DNA of 36,945 bases from positions 1 through 36,945 of the forward strand of contig CAJXRQ010000028.1 in NCBI GenBank assembly GCA_913060505.1. The letters are read 5' to 3'. The position numbers and the translations under genes were made by a program. Within the stretch, counting starts at the first letter, position 1. Each line of letters begins with the position of its first letter. Below, piece by piece: positions 26,117 through 35,756 of the stretch. The DNA is from an uncultured Desulfovibrio sp. (lineage in GTDB: Bacteria; Desulfobacterota; Desulfovibrionia; Desulfovibrionales; Desulfovibrionaceae). The notes below the pieces were generated by a model that saw nothing but the letters and a program-made list of their open reading frames with translations, was not told where the DNA came from and did no database searches.

Positions 26117-27048
26117 TGTTGCGCTCTCCTGCCCAGATATGCGGCCAACGCCAGCGAATAGAATTTGGATTTGTCCGAATCGCCGCGAGAAGGAACCACA
26201 ACCGGCACACGACTGCCCACCACGACCCCGGCGATGGTAACCTGACAAAAGGAATTCAGGGATTTATACAGAATATTCCCAGCCTCAATGTCCGGGGTGA
26301 GCAGAATATCCGCCTGCCCGGCCACTGGCCCGGAAACGCCTTTACAGGAAGCGCTATGGGGGTTCACGGCAAGATCAAGAGACAGGGGACCGTGAACGTC
26401 CGCCTTCCCGAACTCGCCTTGGGCAGCCATCTTGGAGATCACGTCGGCATCCAACGTGGCGGGCATGGCCGGGTAGTTGACCTTTTCCGTGGCGGCCAGC
26501 AACGCACATCGCGGACGGGACACCCCCAGAGTACGGGCCACGCCGATGGCATTCTTGAGAATATCCATCTTGCGTTGCAGGTTGGGGGCAATGTTTACTC
26601 CCGCATCCGTCACGAACATAAGGTGGTCGTCCATGGGAGAATTGAATACGCCCACATGGCTGAGAATACCGGTTTCCGGCGGTACACCGGTTTCCTTGTT
26701 AAGTACGGCCTTGAGCAAGGTAGCTGTTGGGACGAGTCCTTTCATGACAAAGGAAACTTCCTTTTCACGGAAAAGGTGCACGGCTTCGGTCACGGCCTGG
26801 ACATCGTCCGGGATGTTGATCATTTGAAACCGCGAAATATCCAACCCATTCCTCTCCGCTACCGCACGGGTCTTTTCCGCATCCCCGATGAGCACAGGCT
26901 CGGCCACGCGCTGCTCAAAGGCGTTCAGCCCGGCACGCAGCACAAAATCTTCCGCAGAACGGGCAATGGCTACCCGAGGCATTTCCCCCAACGATTGAAC
27001 CGCCCGGACGATTTCGTCCAGGCTCCTGATAATCGGCAGGTTGTCCAT
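26113..27048 (-). CDS. ptb: Phosphate butyryltransferase
   Basis: A 311-residue PTA/PTB family enzyme. Supporting segments are SFVMKGLVPTATLLKAVLNKETG, LSHVGVFNSPMDDHLMFVTDAGVNI, ATEKVNYPAMPATLDA and the later GPVAGQADILLTPDIEAGNILYKSL. It converts butyryl-CoA or related acyl-CoA plus phosphate into the acyl phosphate for buk. It is shorter than acetate-specific Pta fusions and matches the stand-alone Ptb size. It begins one base after the stop of the IlvN-like gene, so the three genes form an operon. Confidence 0.9.
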   Translation of the reverse strand: MDNLPIIRSLDEIVRAVQSLGEMPRVAIARSAEDFVLRAGLNAFEQRVAEPVLIGDAEKTRAVAERNGLDISRFQMINIPDDVQAVTEAVHLFREKEVSFVMKGLVPTATLLKAVLNKETGVPPETGILSHVGVFNSPMDDHLMFVTDAGVNIAPNLQRKMDILKNAIGVARTLGVSRPRCALLAATEKVNYPAMPATLDADVISKMAAQGEFGKADVHGPLSLDLAVNPHSASCKGVSGPVAGQADILLTPDIEAGNILYKSLNSFCQVTIAGVVVGSRVPVVVPSRGDSDKSKFYSLALAAYLGRRAQQ

Positions 27049-27049
27049 G

Positions 27050-27529
27050 CTATTCGTCCCCGCGCTTCAGAGCGATCATGCCCGAACGGCACATGCTGCG
27101 GATACCGTAACCGGCCAACATGCTGATCAGGCCGTTAACGCGATCCTGATCACCTGTCATTTCAACGGTAATGGTCTCTTCACCCATGCCGACCACATTG
27201 GCACGAAAGACCTCGAAAACCTGCATGAGCTGGCCGGTCTTTTCACGGTCCATGGCAACCTTGATCATTACCAGCTCACGATCCACGAACTCCCGGCGCG
27301 CAAGGTCGTCCACTTGCACGATGGGTTCCATGTCTTCAAGGGCCTTGGTAATGCGGTTTACCTCGTCCTCTTCGCCATCCACCTGGACCACAAGGCGTGA
27401 TATCTCGGGATTCTCCGTTTCACCGGCCGCAATGGAACGGATGTTGGCGTTGTATTTTCCGAACTCCGCAGTCATCTCTGCAAGAACGCCGGGGCGGTTC
27501 TTGGCCAGGGCACTAATGGTTCGCAACAT
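27050..27529 (-). CDS. ilvN: Acetolactate synthase regulatory subunit-like ACT protein
   Basis: A 159-residue protein that matches the small (regulatory) subunit of acetolactate synthase along its length. The first part is an ACT domain (NRPGVLAEMTAEFGKYNANIRSIA). The second has REFVDRELVMIKVAMDR and EVFRANVVGMGEETITVEMTG, and it ends RSGMIALKRG. In the family this subunit binds valine and controls the catalytic subunit. The catalytic gene ilvB is not in the window. Instead it heads an operon with ptb and buk. CAGGAG precedes the ATG at 27529. It may be a true IlvN or a branched-chain amino acid sensor for the acyl-phosphate pathway. Confidence 0.75.
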   Translation of the reverse strand: MLRTISALAKNRPGVLAEMTAEFGKYNANIRSIAAGETENPEISRLVVQVDGEEDEVNRITKALEDMEPIVQVDDLARREFVDRELVMIKVAMDREKTGQLMQVFEVFRANVVGMGEETITVEMTGDQDRVNGLISMLAGYGIRSMCRSGMIALKRGDE

Positions 27530-27690
27530 TATCGCTATCTCCTGAAGTTTGGGATTTTTCCGTTTATACGCCTCTGAGCGCAAAAACGGAAGTCCGGCCA
27601 CGGGTCACGGCGCAATAAGACTTGGATTAGGAAACAAAAGGTGCTACGCCCACTTCCACGACGATTATTTCCCAAGGAGATACACGACCA

Positions 27691-29334
27691 ATGCGAGCAA
27701 AGCAGCACCTGGAAGAGATGCTCAGGCGGATTGTGACCGAAAATGGCTGGGAATGGCCGGAAAAAGCCGTTATTGAACCGCCCAAGGACAAACAGTTCGG
27801 CGACATGAGCGCCAACGTGGCCATGATGCTGGCCAAGCAGGCCAAAAAGGCGCCTCGGCAGATAGCGGAAGATATAGCGGAAAAGGCACGAAACGATTCT
27901 TTCGTGGCTTCCGTGGACATTGCCGGTCCCGGCTTCCTGAACTTCACCATGACGACGGATTTCTGGCAGAAAACCGCCGGGATCGTGGCCGAACAGGGTG
28001 ACGCATACGGTTCCCTTTCACTGGGCGACGGCAAAAAAATCCAGGTGGAATATGTTTCCGCCAACCCGACAGGTCCTCTGCACATCGGCCACGGACGTGG
28101 TGCAGCGCTGGGCGACAGCCTTGTGCGCATCCTGAAAAAGGCCGGATACAATGTGGAAGCCGAATATTACGTGAACGATGCAGGCCGCCAGATGCTGATT
28201 CTGGGGCAGTCCATCCTCTACCGCGTGCGGCAGATTCAAAACCTGAATCCCGCCGAACCGGAAGATTACTACAAAGGCGACTACATCCGTGAAATCGCCG
28301 ACGACGTGCTGGAACAGCACCCGGATATTCTGGACGGGACCGAGGAAGACGCAACGGAAATCTGCAAATCCATCGGCATGAGCACCATTCTGGACGGCAT
28401 CCGTGAAGACCTGATGGCTTTCGGCGTTCATCACGACGTCTGGTTCTCGGAAAAAAGCCTCGTGGCCGACGGCATGGTGGACGAAACTTTCAGCGACCTG
28501 CGCGCTTCCGGGCTGGGTTTTGAAAAGGACAACGCATTCTGGTTCAAATCCTCGGATTTCGGGGACGACAAGGACCGTGTTCTGCGCAAGTCCAACGGTG
28601 ACACGACCTATTTCGCATCGGACATCGCCTACCACGACAACAAATTCAAACGCGGCTTCGACGTTGTCGTTGATATCTGGGGTGCCGACCACCACGGATA
28701 TGTTCCCCGCATGCAGGCAGCCTGCGAGGCTATCGGCAACAAGGGCAAGCTGCACGTTATTCTGGTCAACCTCGTGAACCTGCTTCGCGACGGCAAGCCC
28801 ATAGCCATGAGCACCCGCGCCGGCCAATTCGAAACCCTGAAAGACGTGGTGGACGAAGTGGGAGCGGACGCGGCCCGGTTCATGTTCCTTTCCCGCAAGT
28901 CGGATTCCGGTCTTGATTTCGACCTCGAACTGGTCAAGCAAAAGACCATGGACAACCCGGTCTACTATGTGCAGTACGCGCATGCGCGCATCTGCTCGCT
29001 CATGCGCAAGGCCAGGGAACAACAGGCCCAACCGGCCGACTGCACCCCGGAAGCTCTCGCTCTTTTGAATACGGAGCACGATCTGGATCTGCTCCGGCTG
29101 CTGGACCGTTATCCCGACGCCGTGGAAGCGGCTGCACGGGGCGAAAGTCCGCATATTATCAGCATCTATTTACGGGAGCTTGCTTCAACTCTCCACAGGT
29201 ATTATACAAACTGTCACGTACTTTCTGCTGAAGCCGATCTTTGCGCTGCCCGATTGCTGCTTCTGGCCTGCGTGGCCGGAGTTGTGGCAAACGGATTGAG
29301 CCTGCTCGGCGTAAGCGCTCCCGAACGAATGTAA
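27691..29334 (+). CDS. argS: Arginyl-tRNA synthetase
   Basis: A 547-residue class I synthetase. The N-terminal Add-1 domain has [17 protein letters not shown]. The HIGH motif is [30 protein letters not shown] and [10 protein letters not shown] are typical, and the KMSK position reads AMSTRAG, as usual for ArgS enzymes that lack the canonical Lys. The C-terminal anticodon-binding domain has [13 protein letters not shown] and ends at APERM. AAGGAG lies eleven bases before the ATG. It diverges from the ilvN-ptb-buk operon across 161 bases and leads into the SPOR gene. Confidence 0.96.
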   Translation: MRAKQHLEEMLRRIVTENGWEWPEKAVIEPPKDKQFGDMSANVAMMLAKQAKKAPRQIAEDIAEKARNDSFVASVDIAGPGFLNFTMTTDFWQKTAGIVAEQGDAYGSLSLGDGKKIQVEYVSANPTGPLHIGHGRGAALGDSLVRILKKAGYNVEAEYYVNDAGRQMLILGQSILYRVRQIQNLNPAEPEDYYKGDYIREIADDVLEQHPDILDGTEEDATEICKSIGMSTILDGIREDLMAFGVHHDVWFSEKSLVADGMVDETFSDLRASGLGFEKDNAFWFKSSDFGDDKDRVLRKSNGDTTYFASDIAYHDNKFKRGFDVVVDIWGADHHGYVPRMQAACEAIGNKGKLHVILVNLVNLLRDGKPIAMSTRAGQFETLKDVVDEVGADAARFMFLSRKSDSGLDFDLELVKQKTMDNPVYYVQYAHARICSLMRKAREQQAQPADCTPEALALLNTEHDLDLLRLLDRYPDAVEAAARGESPHIISIYLRELASTLHRYYTNCHVLSAEADLCAARLLLLACVAGVVANGLSLLGVSAPERM

Positions 29335-29355
29335 AAGACCGTCCCGGAGGGATGC

Positions 29356-30054
29356 ATGGCGGCCAACAAGGAAAAAAACTACAATGTGCGTGTTCCCAAA
29401 ATTCCAGGAGAACACAAGACATGGACCTTCACCCTGTCTCTTTCAGGGATGATCACGGCTGTTGGAACCGTGTGTGTCGTTCTGGCACTGTTTTTCATTC
29501 TCGGTCTGCTTGTGGGACGAGGATATCAACCGGAACAGTCCGTGCCGCATCTTGCGGACATAATGCCGAGCAACCACGGCGCAGCCAATGCAACCAAGGC
29601 CCCTGCGGCCAAGGTGCTCAAGGTTGAAGATCTGACCTACCCCGAAACGCTCGCCAAAGCCCCCAAACAAGTGGGGCAGACTGCGGATGAGCCTTCGAAA
29701 AAGACGCCTGCGCCGAAAAAGGCAACGGCCGCAAAACCGACACAAAAACAGGCCAAGTCGACCACAACAGCCCAGCAGGCGCCCAGGGCCGGACAAAAGA
29801 TCTATGACTACGTGTACCAGGTCGCATCCTTCCGTAAGCAGGACATGGCCGACTCCTTGAGCAACAAACTGTCCGGAGCCGGATTGAATGCAGCTATCGA
29901 GTCCGCAGCAACATCCAAGGGAAAATGGTTCAGGGTCGTGGTCAAACATCGGGGTACGCCGGATTCCACTTCAGCCATGAAGTCGGCACTGGCAAAATTC
30001 GGGATATCCCGCCCGCTCATGAAGCGGAAAAAACTTGTTTCCAGCACACAATAG
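29356..30054 (+). CDS. SPOR-domain inner-membrane protein
   Basis: A 232-residue bitopic protein. A cytosolic N-terminus of about 30 residues is followed by one membrane helix (about 32-52, ending GLLVGRG), then a Lys/Ala/Thr/Pro-rich periplasmic linker (about 70-148). The SPOR domain (about 150-225) has YVYQVASFRKQDMADSLSNKL and ends with RVVVKHRG. SPOR domains bind glycan strands stripped of peptides at the division site, so a role in cell division or wall remodelling is likely. CGGAGG is six bases before the ATG, 21 bases after argS. A clean terminator follows. Confidence 0.87.
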   Translation: MAANKEKNYNVRVPKIPGEHKTWTFTLSLSGMITAVGTVCVVLALFFILGLLVGRGYQPEQSVPHLADIMPSNHGAANATKAPAAKVLKVEDLTYPETLAKAPKQVGQTADEPSKKTPAPKKATAAKPTQKQAKSTTTAQQAPRAGQKIYDYVYQVASFRKQDMADSLSNKLSGAGLNAAIESAATSKGKWFRVVVKHRGTPDSTSAMKSALAKFGISRPLMKRKKLVSSTQ

Positions 30055-30062
30055 CTTCAGCG

Positions 30063-30091
30063 GCCCCGGACAAACATCCGGGGCTTTTTTT
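30063..30091 (+). terminator. Rho-independent terminator of argS-SPOR
   Basis: GCCCCGGA (30063-30070) and TCCGGGGC (30077-30084) form a perfect 8-bp stem with a 6-base loop, followed by seven T. It starts nine bases after the SPOR gene stop. Confidence 0.92.
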
Positions 30092-30238
30092 ATACAGCCC
30101 AGCCTTGCGGTTTTGCCTGCTACAGTCCTGTCTCGTTCCGGCAACAATCCGTAACAACACTATTTTTAGACAAATTCATGAGCTGTCGCACGTCCTCTAA
30201 ATTTTATCATGATATTTTCTAGAGCGCTGTCCTTGATG

Positions 30239-30269
30239 AAAAAAGGCAGAGTAGCTTCGCTGCCCTGCC
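30239..30269 (-). terminator. Rho-independent terminator of hcp
   Basis: On the minus strand GGCAG and CTGCC pair as outer arms with AGC/GCT inside around a GAA loop, and six T follow. It lies 30 bases past the hcp stop codon. Confidence 0.7.
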
Positions 30270-30298
30270 ATGTAACGGTATCAGGACAGATAAAAATA

Positions 30299-31936
30299 TC
30301 AGCCTAAAATTGCCTTGAGATCCTCATCCGGGGTGGAGATGGGTTTGAGATCAAAATTCTCCACCAAAAAACTTAGCACATTTGGTGTGATAAACGCCGG
30401 CAGGCTGGGGCCAAGCCGAATATTCTTGATGCCCAGTGCCAACAGGGAAAGCAGGATGGCGACAGCTTTCTGCTCATACCACGAAAGCACCAGAGACAAC
30501 GGCAAATCGTTGATGCCACAGTCAAAGGCCTCTGCAAGCGCTGTGGCGATCTTCACCGCGGAATATGCGTCGTTGCACTGCCCGACATCCAGCAGGCGCG
30601 GAATGCCGCCAATATCACCCAGCTTCTTGTCAAAGAAACGGAACTTTCCGCAGGCAAGCGTGAGCACCATACAGTTTTCCGGAACCTTTTCCACAAATTC
30701 GGTGTAGTAGTTGCGGCCGGGTTTGGCGCCATCGCAACCGGCAACAAGAAAGAAATGGCGAATGTCGCCCCCCTTGACCGCTTCAATGACCTTGTCTGCC
30801 ACGCCCAGCACGGCATTGTGACCAAAGCCGACCATGACCGAACCGCTATCTTCATCCTGCGCAAAACCGGGCATTGCCATGGCCTTTTCAATAACAGCGG
30901 AAAAGTCCTTGCCGGAAGCTGTTCCCGATATGTGGGAAGCCCCGGGCCAACCGACCAGCCCGGTGGTAAAAATGTTGTCCAGATAGGATTCGGCAGGCTT
31001 CTGAATACAGTTGGTGGTCATGAGAATGGGACCGGGAAACGCGGCAAACTCCTTGAGTTGGTTCTGCCATGCCGTGCCGTAATGTCCATGGAAATGGGAA
31101 TACTTTTTCAGCTCAGGATATCCATGGCAAGGCAGCATTTCTCCATGGGTGTATATATTGATTCCAGTGCCTTCGGTCTGTTGCAGCAACAAAGCCAAAT
31201 CCCTGAGATCATGCCCTGAAACCAGAATGGCCTTCCCGGCCCTGGCTCCCAAGGGAACTTCGGTGGGAACCGGGTGACCGTAAGCCCCGGTATTGGCGGC
31301 GTCCAGCAGTTCCATGGCCATGATGTTGGCATTGCCGCAATCAAGAGCACGCTGCACCCATGCACCAAGATCCATGTCGCTGCGCAGCGTGTCGGAGAGC
31401 AATTCTTCCACGGCCCCATGCAGATCAGGGTTTTCGCGGCCAAGAACCCCGGCATGATCTGCATAGGCAGCAACACCCTTGAGTCCGTAAAGAACGGTCT
31501 GCTTCAGTGACTTGATATCCGAATCGGTTTCAGGGTCATTTTCAATACTGGCTTCTTCCCCTTGCGCCACCAGTCCGGCCATATCACCGGCCAGCTCCAA
31601 TTCCGCAGCCGCATCCCACTCCGGGGAAATTCCCTTGGCCTTCAAAGCGGCCTTGAGGGCTTCGCGCCGCTCCACGGTTTCGGACAACAATGGCACGAAA
31701 CGCTCGGAGTCGAAATTGACATTGGTTAGCGTGGAAAACAAGGCGCTACACATGAAAGCGCCTTCATCATCACCTGTGACGCCCTCCTTTCTGGCCTTGG
31801 CAGCCACTTGCGAGTACCCTTTCAACGCATGCACGAGCAAGTCCTGTAGCGCTGCAACGTCCGGCTGCTTGCCACACACGCCGACCTTGGTGCATGCGGT
31901 TCCCCTGGAAGTCTGTTCACACTGGTAGCAAAACAT
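30299..31936 (-). CDS. hcp: Hybrid-cluster protein (hydroxylamine reductase), class I
   Basis: A 545-residue iron-sulfur protein. The N-terminal cysteines 3, 6, 15 and 21 form C-x2-C-x8-C-x5-C, the class I pattern of anaerobes. Further on are the hybrid-cluster ligand regions, including THGEMLPCHGYPELKKY, TTNCIQKP, VAGCDGAKPGRNYYTEF and LACGKFRFF. The protein acts in the cytoplasm as a hydroxylamine or nitric oxide reductase in nitrosative stress defence. AAGGAG precedes the ATG at 31936. No electron-donor gene (hcr) is adjacent, as is usual for this class. A dyad of FNR/CRP type lies 75-90 bases upstream. Confidence 0.96.
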   Translation of the reverse strand: MFCYQCEQTSRGTACTKVGVCGKQPDVAALQDLLVHALKGYSQVAAKARKEGVTGDDEGAFMCSALFSTLTNVNFDSERFVPLLSETVERREALKAALKAKGISPEWDAAAELELAGDMAGLVAQGEEASIENDPETDSDIKSLKQTVLYGLKGVAAYADHAGVLGRENPDLHGAVEELLSDTLRSDMDLGAWVQRALDCGNANIMAMELLDAANTGAYGHPVPTEVPLGARAGKAILVSGHDLRDLALLLQQTEGTGINIYTHGEMLPCHGYPELKKYSHFHGHYGTAWQNQLKEFAAFPGPILMTTNCIQKPAESYLDNIFTTGLVGWPGASHISGTASGKDFSAVIEKAMAMPGFAQDEDSGSVMVGFGHNAVLGVADKVIEAVKGGDIRHFFLVAGCDGAKPGRNYYTEFVEKVPENCMVLTLACGKFRFFDKKLGDIGGIPRLLDVGQCNDAYSAVKIATALAEAFDCGINDLPLSLVLSWYEQKAVAILLSLLALGIKNIRLGPSLPAFITPNVLSFLVENFDLKPISTPDEDLKAILG

Positions 31937-31955
31937 ATGATCTCCTTTTTTTGAT

Positions 31956-32046
31956 TGGAAGAAATATTTTCGTCCGTACCTTCGTGCTACCCATGAAAAG
32001 GGAACCATACTATGACTTGGGTCAAAAAAGACATGGAAGAAATATT
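31956..32046 (+). repeat. 13-bp direct repeat flanking the dyad
   Basis: TGGAAGAAATATT occurs at 31956-31968 and 32034-32046, with starts 78 bases apart, one copy on each side of the dyad at 32011-32026. Both copies lie in the spacer between hcp and the hybrid kinase. Confidence 0.55.
32011..32026. promoter_or_regulatory. FNR/CRP-type dyad upstream of hcp, candidate HcpR site
   Basis: Reading toward hcp the sequence is TTTGACCCAAGTCATA, with half-sites TTGAC and GTCA(t) four bases apart. Regulators of the CRP/FNR family, including HcpR of Desulfovibrio, bind sites of this general form upstream of hcp. The distance to the hcp start (75 bases) fits an activator. The site is also 121 bases from the divergent kinase gene. 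One half-site base deviates from perfect symmetry. Confidence 0.5.
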
Positions 32047-32146
32047 ATTTTTAGGGAAGAAAGCTGAAACCGGATGTGCACGGTTTGTTGGCAAAAAGGG
32101 AAACCATCTGGTAGAAAGCGTACAGACATGAACAATCGGGTCTGAT

Positions 32147-35100
32147 ATGAGCTGGCAAAAAAGACTGTATTCATTATACGCCGCACTTGTGCTGGCGTCC
32201 TTCCTGACCGTATCCGCAGGCACGGGCCAGGCTGCGGTGTCGCCGCAAAACGACGGCCGACACGTGTTGCTGCTCTGCTCCTACCACCAGACCCTGCCAT
32301 GGCAGGAGCAAGTCCTCTCCGGAATTACCAACGTGCTCCATCCCAACCAGGCCGGCATGGAATTCATGGTGGAAAACATGGACACCAAGCGGGTGAAGTT
32401 CTCTACCGATTACCGGGAACAACTCCGACGTGTCTTCATCCACAAATACAAACACAAAAAAATCGACCTGATCATGGCCACGGACAACAACGCCTTCGAT
32501 TTTCTGCGCAGGTATCACGACGAGTTGTTCCCCGGAGTTCCCGTGGTCTTCTGCGGGGTCAATTTCTTCCACCCCGAAGACCTCATAGGCTACCCCCTGT
32601 TCACGGGTGTGGCCGAGGTCATCAATGCGCGGGGCACATTGGAACTTGCCAAATCCCTGCACCCGGACACGAAACATTTCTACGTCATCAACGACTACAC
32701 TCCCTCCGGGCTTGCATGGGCCCAGAGCATGCGCAAGCAACTCAAGGGATTCGCCCCGGACCTGCACATCTCCTACGCCCCGGAGATGACCATGGACGAG
32801 ATGCTCAGAACCGTAACCGCTCTTCCCAAAAACACCGTCATTCTGCTGGGCGCATTCTTTCGCGACAGTGCCGGGGTTTTCTACGACAGCACCACCGCCA
32901 CGGAACTCATTTCCAAGGCGGCCAGAGGACCGGTCTACGGCCTGCTGGAAACAAACATCAACCACGGCATCATCGGCGGCAAACTCGTCAGCGGTTTCCT
33001 TCAGGGTCAAACCATGGCCCAACTCGGCCTGCTGGTTCTTTCAGGACGTCCGCCTGCTCTCATTCCGGTCAACACCACGCTCACGGCCAAAACCATGTTT
33101 GACTTCAACAAACTCAAACAATTTGACATTAGCCTCGCCAAATTGCCTGAAGACAGCATCATCACCAACCGCCCGCGCTCCTTTTACACCGAGTACGGAG
33201 AATGGATCGTCGGCGGGATCATCTTTCTGGCAACCCAAAGCCTGATCATCATCTTTCTGGTCCTGAACACGGTTAAACGCCGGCAGGCGGAAAAGAACCT
33301 CCGCCGTGCACACCAGTCCCTTGAAGAACGGGTGCAGGAACGCACCGCAGAGTTGGAAACTTCGGAAATCGCCCTGCGTGCCGTGTTCGACAGTACCCAC
33401 GACGCCATCATCATCCACCTGAAAGACGGAACCATTCTGGAAGTGAACAAGGGGATGTTGGAAATGTTCGGGGTATTCCCGGATCAGGTCGGTTCGCTGT
33501 CCTTTGCCCGGGATCTTTCCAGCCCGTTGAGCCCCACTCATCGTCTGAGCAAGGTCTGGGGACAGGTGGTTCAGGGCGAGGACCATTTTTTCGAGTGGCG
33601 GATGCGCCGCCCCCGGGACGGCATGGAATTCGACGCCGAAATCCAGCTGACAGCCATCACTTACAAAAGGCACGAAGCCATTTTGGCCAACATACGCGAC
33701 ATCAACGTACGCAAGGAGGCGGAAAACCGCCTCAAACAGACGCTGAAAAAGCTGGAAGCCATTCTGGAAAACAGCCTCATGGGCATCGCCATGACCAAAG
33801 GCAGGCACTTTTCGACCATCAACCGCCGGGGAGCCGCCATCTTCGGGTATGAACCGGATGACTTCATCGGCATGAATTCGGAAACCATATTTGCTCAGGC
33901 GGCCTTTGAGACCTTCATCACCCAGTCCCGGGAATCCCTGCGTGTAACCGGTGAGTACAACGCCGAGCAGCAATTCATAACGCGGGACGGCAGAGAAGTC
34001 TGGTGCTCCATGTACGGGAAGGCCATTGACCCGGAAAACCTGGACAAAGGGATCATTTGGGCCTGGGACGACACCACGGACAACAGACAGTCTCTTCAGG
34101 AACTGGAAAAGGCCCGGGAAGCGGCGGAATCGGCCAACAAGGCCAAAAGCGAATTTCTGGCCGCAATGAGTCACGAGATACGCACTCCCATGAACGCCAT
34201 CGTGGGCATGACGGACATCACCCTGCAAACGGAACTTTCCACAGAGCAGCGGGATTATCTCGACACCGTCAAGGACTCGGCCGAACACCTGCTGTCCATC
34301 ATCAACGATATTCTGGAACTCACCAAGATCGAAGCCCACAAACTCGAACTCGACTGCATGGATTTCGACCTGTTCCGGCATCTGGAGACAACCGTCAAGG
34401 GGCTGGACGTTCAAGCCCGGCAGAAAGGACTGGAACTGAAACTTGAAATAGGTCCGGATGTTCCCTCCTGCGTCAAGGGCGACCCGGTCTGCCTGCGTCA
34501 GGTTCTCGTCAATCTCGTGGGGAACGCCATTAAATTCACCCATCAGGGTAAAATCGTCGTCCACGCATACGCATCCCCGGAAAAAGCGCCTGATGAAAGC
34601 CGAATCAACGGTGTACGCTTTCAGGTATGCGACACCGGCATCGGTATTCCGAAAGAGTTCATGGAATCCATATTCCAAAGCTTCAACCAGACCACCCGCC
34701 AATACGGCGGTACAGGATTGGGCCTGGCGATCTGCAAAAACCTCATCGCCCTCATGGGAGGTAAAATCCACCTGAAAAGTACCGTGGGCCGGGGCAGCTG
34801 CTTCGAGTTCGACACATGGTTTGAACCCGGTATTTGCCCGTTGCCCCTGCCGTCCAGTGCCGAAGCCAATGAAAGCCCTTCTTTCAGAAAAAACCATTCC
34901 TCGGGCCTTCATGTGCTGCTGGCCGAAGACAACGAAGTCAACGTCATGGTGGCAAGCCTGCGACTTGAGGAGATGGGTCATACTTTCGAGGTGGCGCATA
35001 CCGGGGAAGAAGTTCTTTCATTGCTGTCCGAGAAGTCGTTTGATCTTGTGCTCATGGATGTGGAAATGCCCGTCATGGACGGATTGCAAGCCACCCGGCT

Positions 35101-35692
35101 TATCCGTTCAGGCGGCAAGAACAACGACATCAAGACCCCGGACCTGCCCATCGTGGCCATGACCGCCCACGCGCTCAAGGAATTCCGCAACAAATGCCTT
35201 GAGGCTGGCATGAACGCCTATGTCGCCAAGCCCGTGAACTTTGCGGAATTGGCATCAATCATCAATCGCCTGACCAATGCTTCGCCGCAGGAACTTTCCC
35301 GAACCTTGGATGATGGCCGGTCCGAGCAAACGCCAGCCCCCATGCCCGATCTTCCCCCAATGCCGGGGCAGAAAGACCATGTCATGCAGGAGTTGGGGCT
35401 TTCTCAGGCCATGTTCCGTGACATGACCGACACGGCCCTGCGGCTGGTGAACAAACACGCCTCCGCCCTGCTGGACGCTCTGGAACGGCAGGACATGGAA
35501 AATGTTCGAGAAAGTGCCCAAACCCTGATCAACATCTGCACGGTGTCCGGTGCAGAACTGGCTCGCGAGACCGGATTGCAGCTCATGGCGGCATCGCGGA
35601 TGGGCTGCACGGATGAAATCCGCACACTCTTGCGGGATGTTGTTAAAAATTTCAAGGAGTTCACAGCAGGTCTCCCTGCTGTTGACACCTAA
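32147..35692 (+). CDS. Hybrid histidine kinase with periplasmic substrate-binding domain
   Basis: A 1181-residue membrane sensor. Signal sequence 1-29; periplasmic ABC-substrate-binding-like domain about 37-325; membrane helix about 353-375; coiled coil about 378-408; two PAS domains about 405-525 and 535-650; HisKA with His676 in FLAAMSHEIRTPMNA; HATPase_c with NLVGNAIKFT, CDTGIGIP and GGTGLGLAI; receiver about 922-1040 with Asp971 in LVLMDVEMPVMDG. Residues about 1085-1175 look like an HPt helical bundle, but the phospho-accepting His position is Gln1125 (SAQTLINICTVSGAE). It should sense a small molecule outside the membrane. The ribosome binding site before the ATG is weak. It diverges from hcp and is followed after 64 bases by an alcohol dehydrogenase. 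Confidence 0.92.
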   Translation: MSWQKRLYSLYAALVLASFLTVSAGTGQAAVSPQNDGRHVLLLCSYHQTLPWQEQVLSGITNVLHPNQAGMEFMVENMDTKRVKFSTDYREQLRRVFIHKYKHKKIDLIMATDNNAFDFLRRYHDELFPGVPVVFCGVNFFHPEDLIGYPLFTGVAEVINARGTLELAKSLHPDTKHFYVINDYTPSGLAWAQSMRKQLKGFAPDLHISYAPEMTMDEMLRTVTALPKNTVILLGAFFRDSAGVFYDSTTATELISKAARGPVYGLLETNINHGIIGGKLVSGFLQGQTMAQLGLLVLSGRPPALIPVNTTLTAKTMFDFNKLKQFDISLAKLPEDSIITNRPRSFYTEYGEWIVGGIIFLATQSLIIIFLVLNTVKRRQAEKNLRRAHQSLEERVQERTAELETSEIALRAVFDSTHDAIIIHLKDGTILEVNKGMLEMFGVFPDQVGSLSFARDLSSPLSPTHRLSKVWGQVVQGEDHFFEWRMRRPRDGMEFDAEIQLTAITYKRHEAILANIRDINVRKEAENRLKQTLKKLEAILENSLMGIAMTKGRHFSTINRRGAAIFGYEPDDFIGMNSETIFAQAAFETFITQSRESLRVTGEYNAEQQFITRDGREVWCSMYGKAIDPENLDKGIIWAWDDTTDNRQSLQELEKAREAAESANKAKSEFLAAMSHEIRTPMNAIVGMTDITLQTELSTEQRDYLDTVKDSAEHLLSIINDILELTKIEAHKLELDCMDFDLFRHLETTVKGLDVQARQKGLELKLEIGPDVPSCVKGDPVCLRQVLVNLVGNAIKFTHQGKIVVHAYASPEKAPDESRINGVRFQVCDTGIGIPKEFMESIFQSFNQTTRQYGGTGLGLAICKNLIALMGGKIHLKSTVGRGSCFEFDTWFEPGICPLPLPSSAEANESPSFRKNHSSGLHVLLAEDNEVNVMVASLRLEEMGHTFEVAHTGEEVLSLLSEKSFDLVLMDVEMPVMDGLQATRLIRSGGKNNDIKTPDLPIVAMTAHALKEFRNKCLEAGMNAYVAKPVNFAELASIINRLTNASPQELSRTLDDGRSEQTPAPMPDLPPMPGQKDHVMQELGLSQAMFRDMTDTALRLVNKHASALLDALERQDMENVRESAQTLINICTVSGAELARETGLQLMAASRMGCTDEIRTLLRDVVKNFKEFTAGLPAVDT

Positions 35693-35756
35693 AATAACGG
35701 GTTTTACTTTCCGCTTCTTCCTGAATAGCGTATTTTAAGGAACAAAGGAGAAGCCT

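Noticed and set aside
33041..34999. 652-residue minus-strand frame
   Set aside because: It is the antisense image of the hybrid kinase, without known motifs; high GC at third positions keeps it open.
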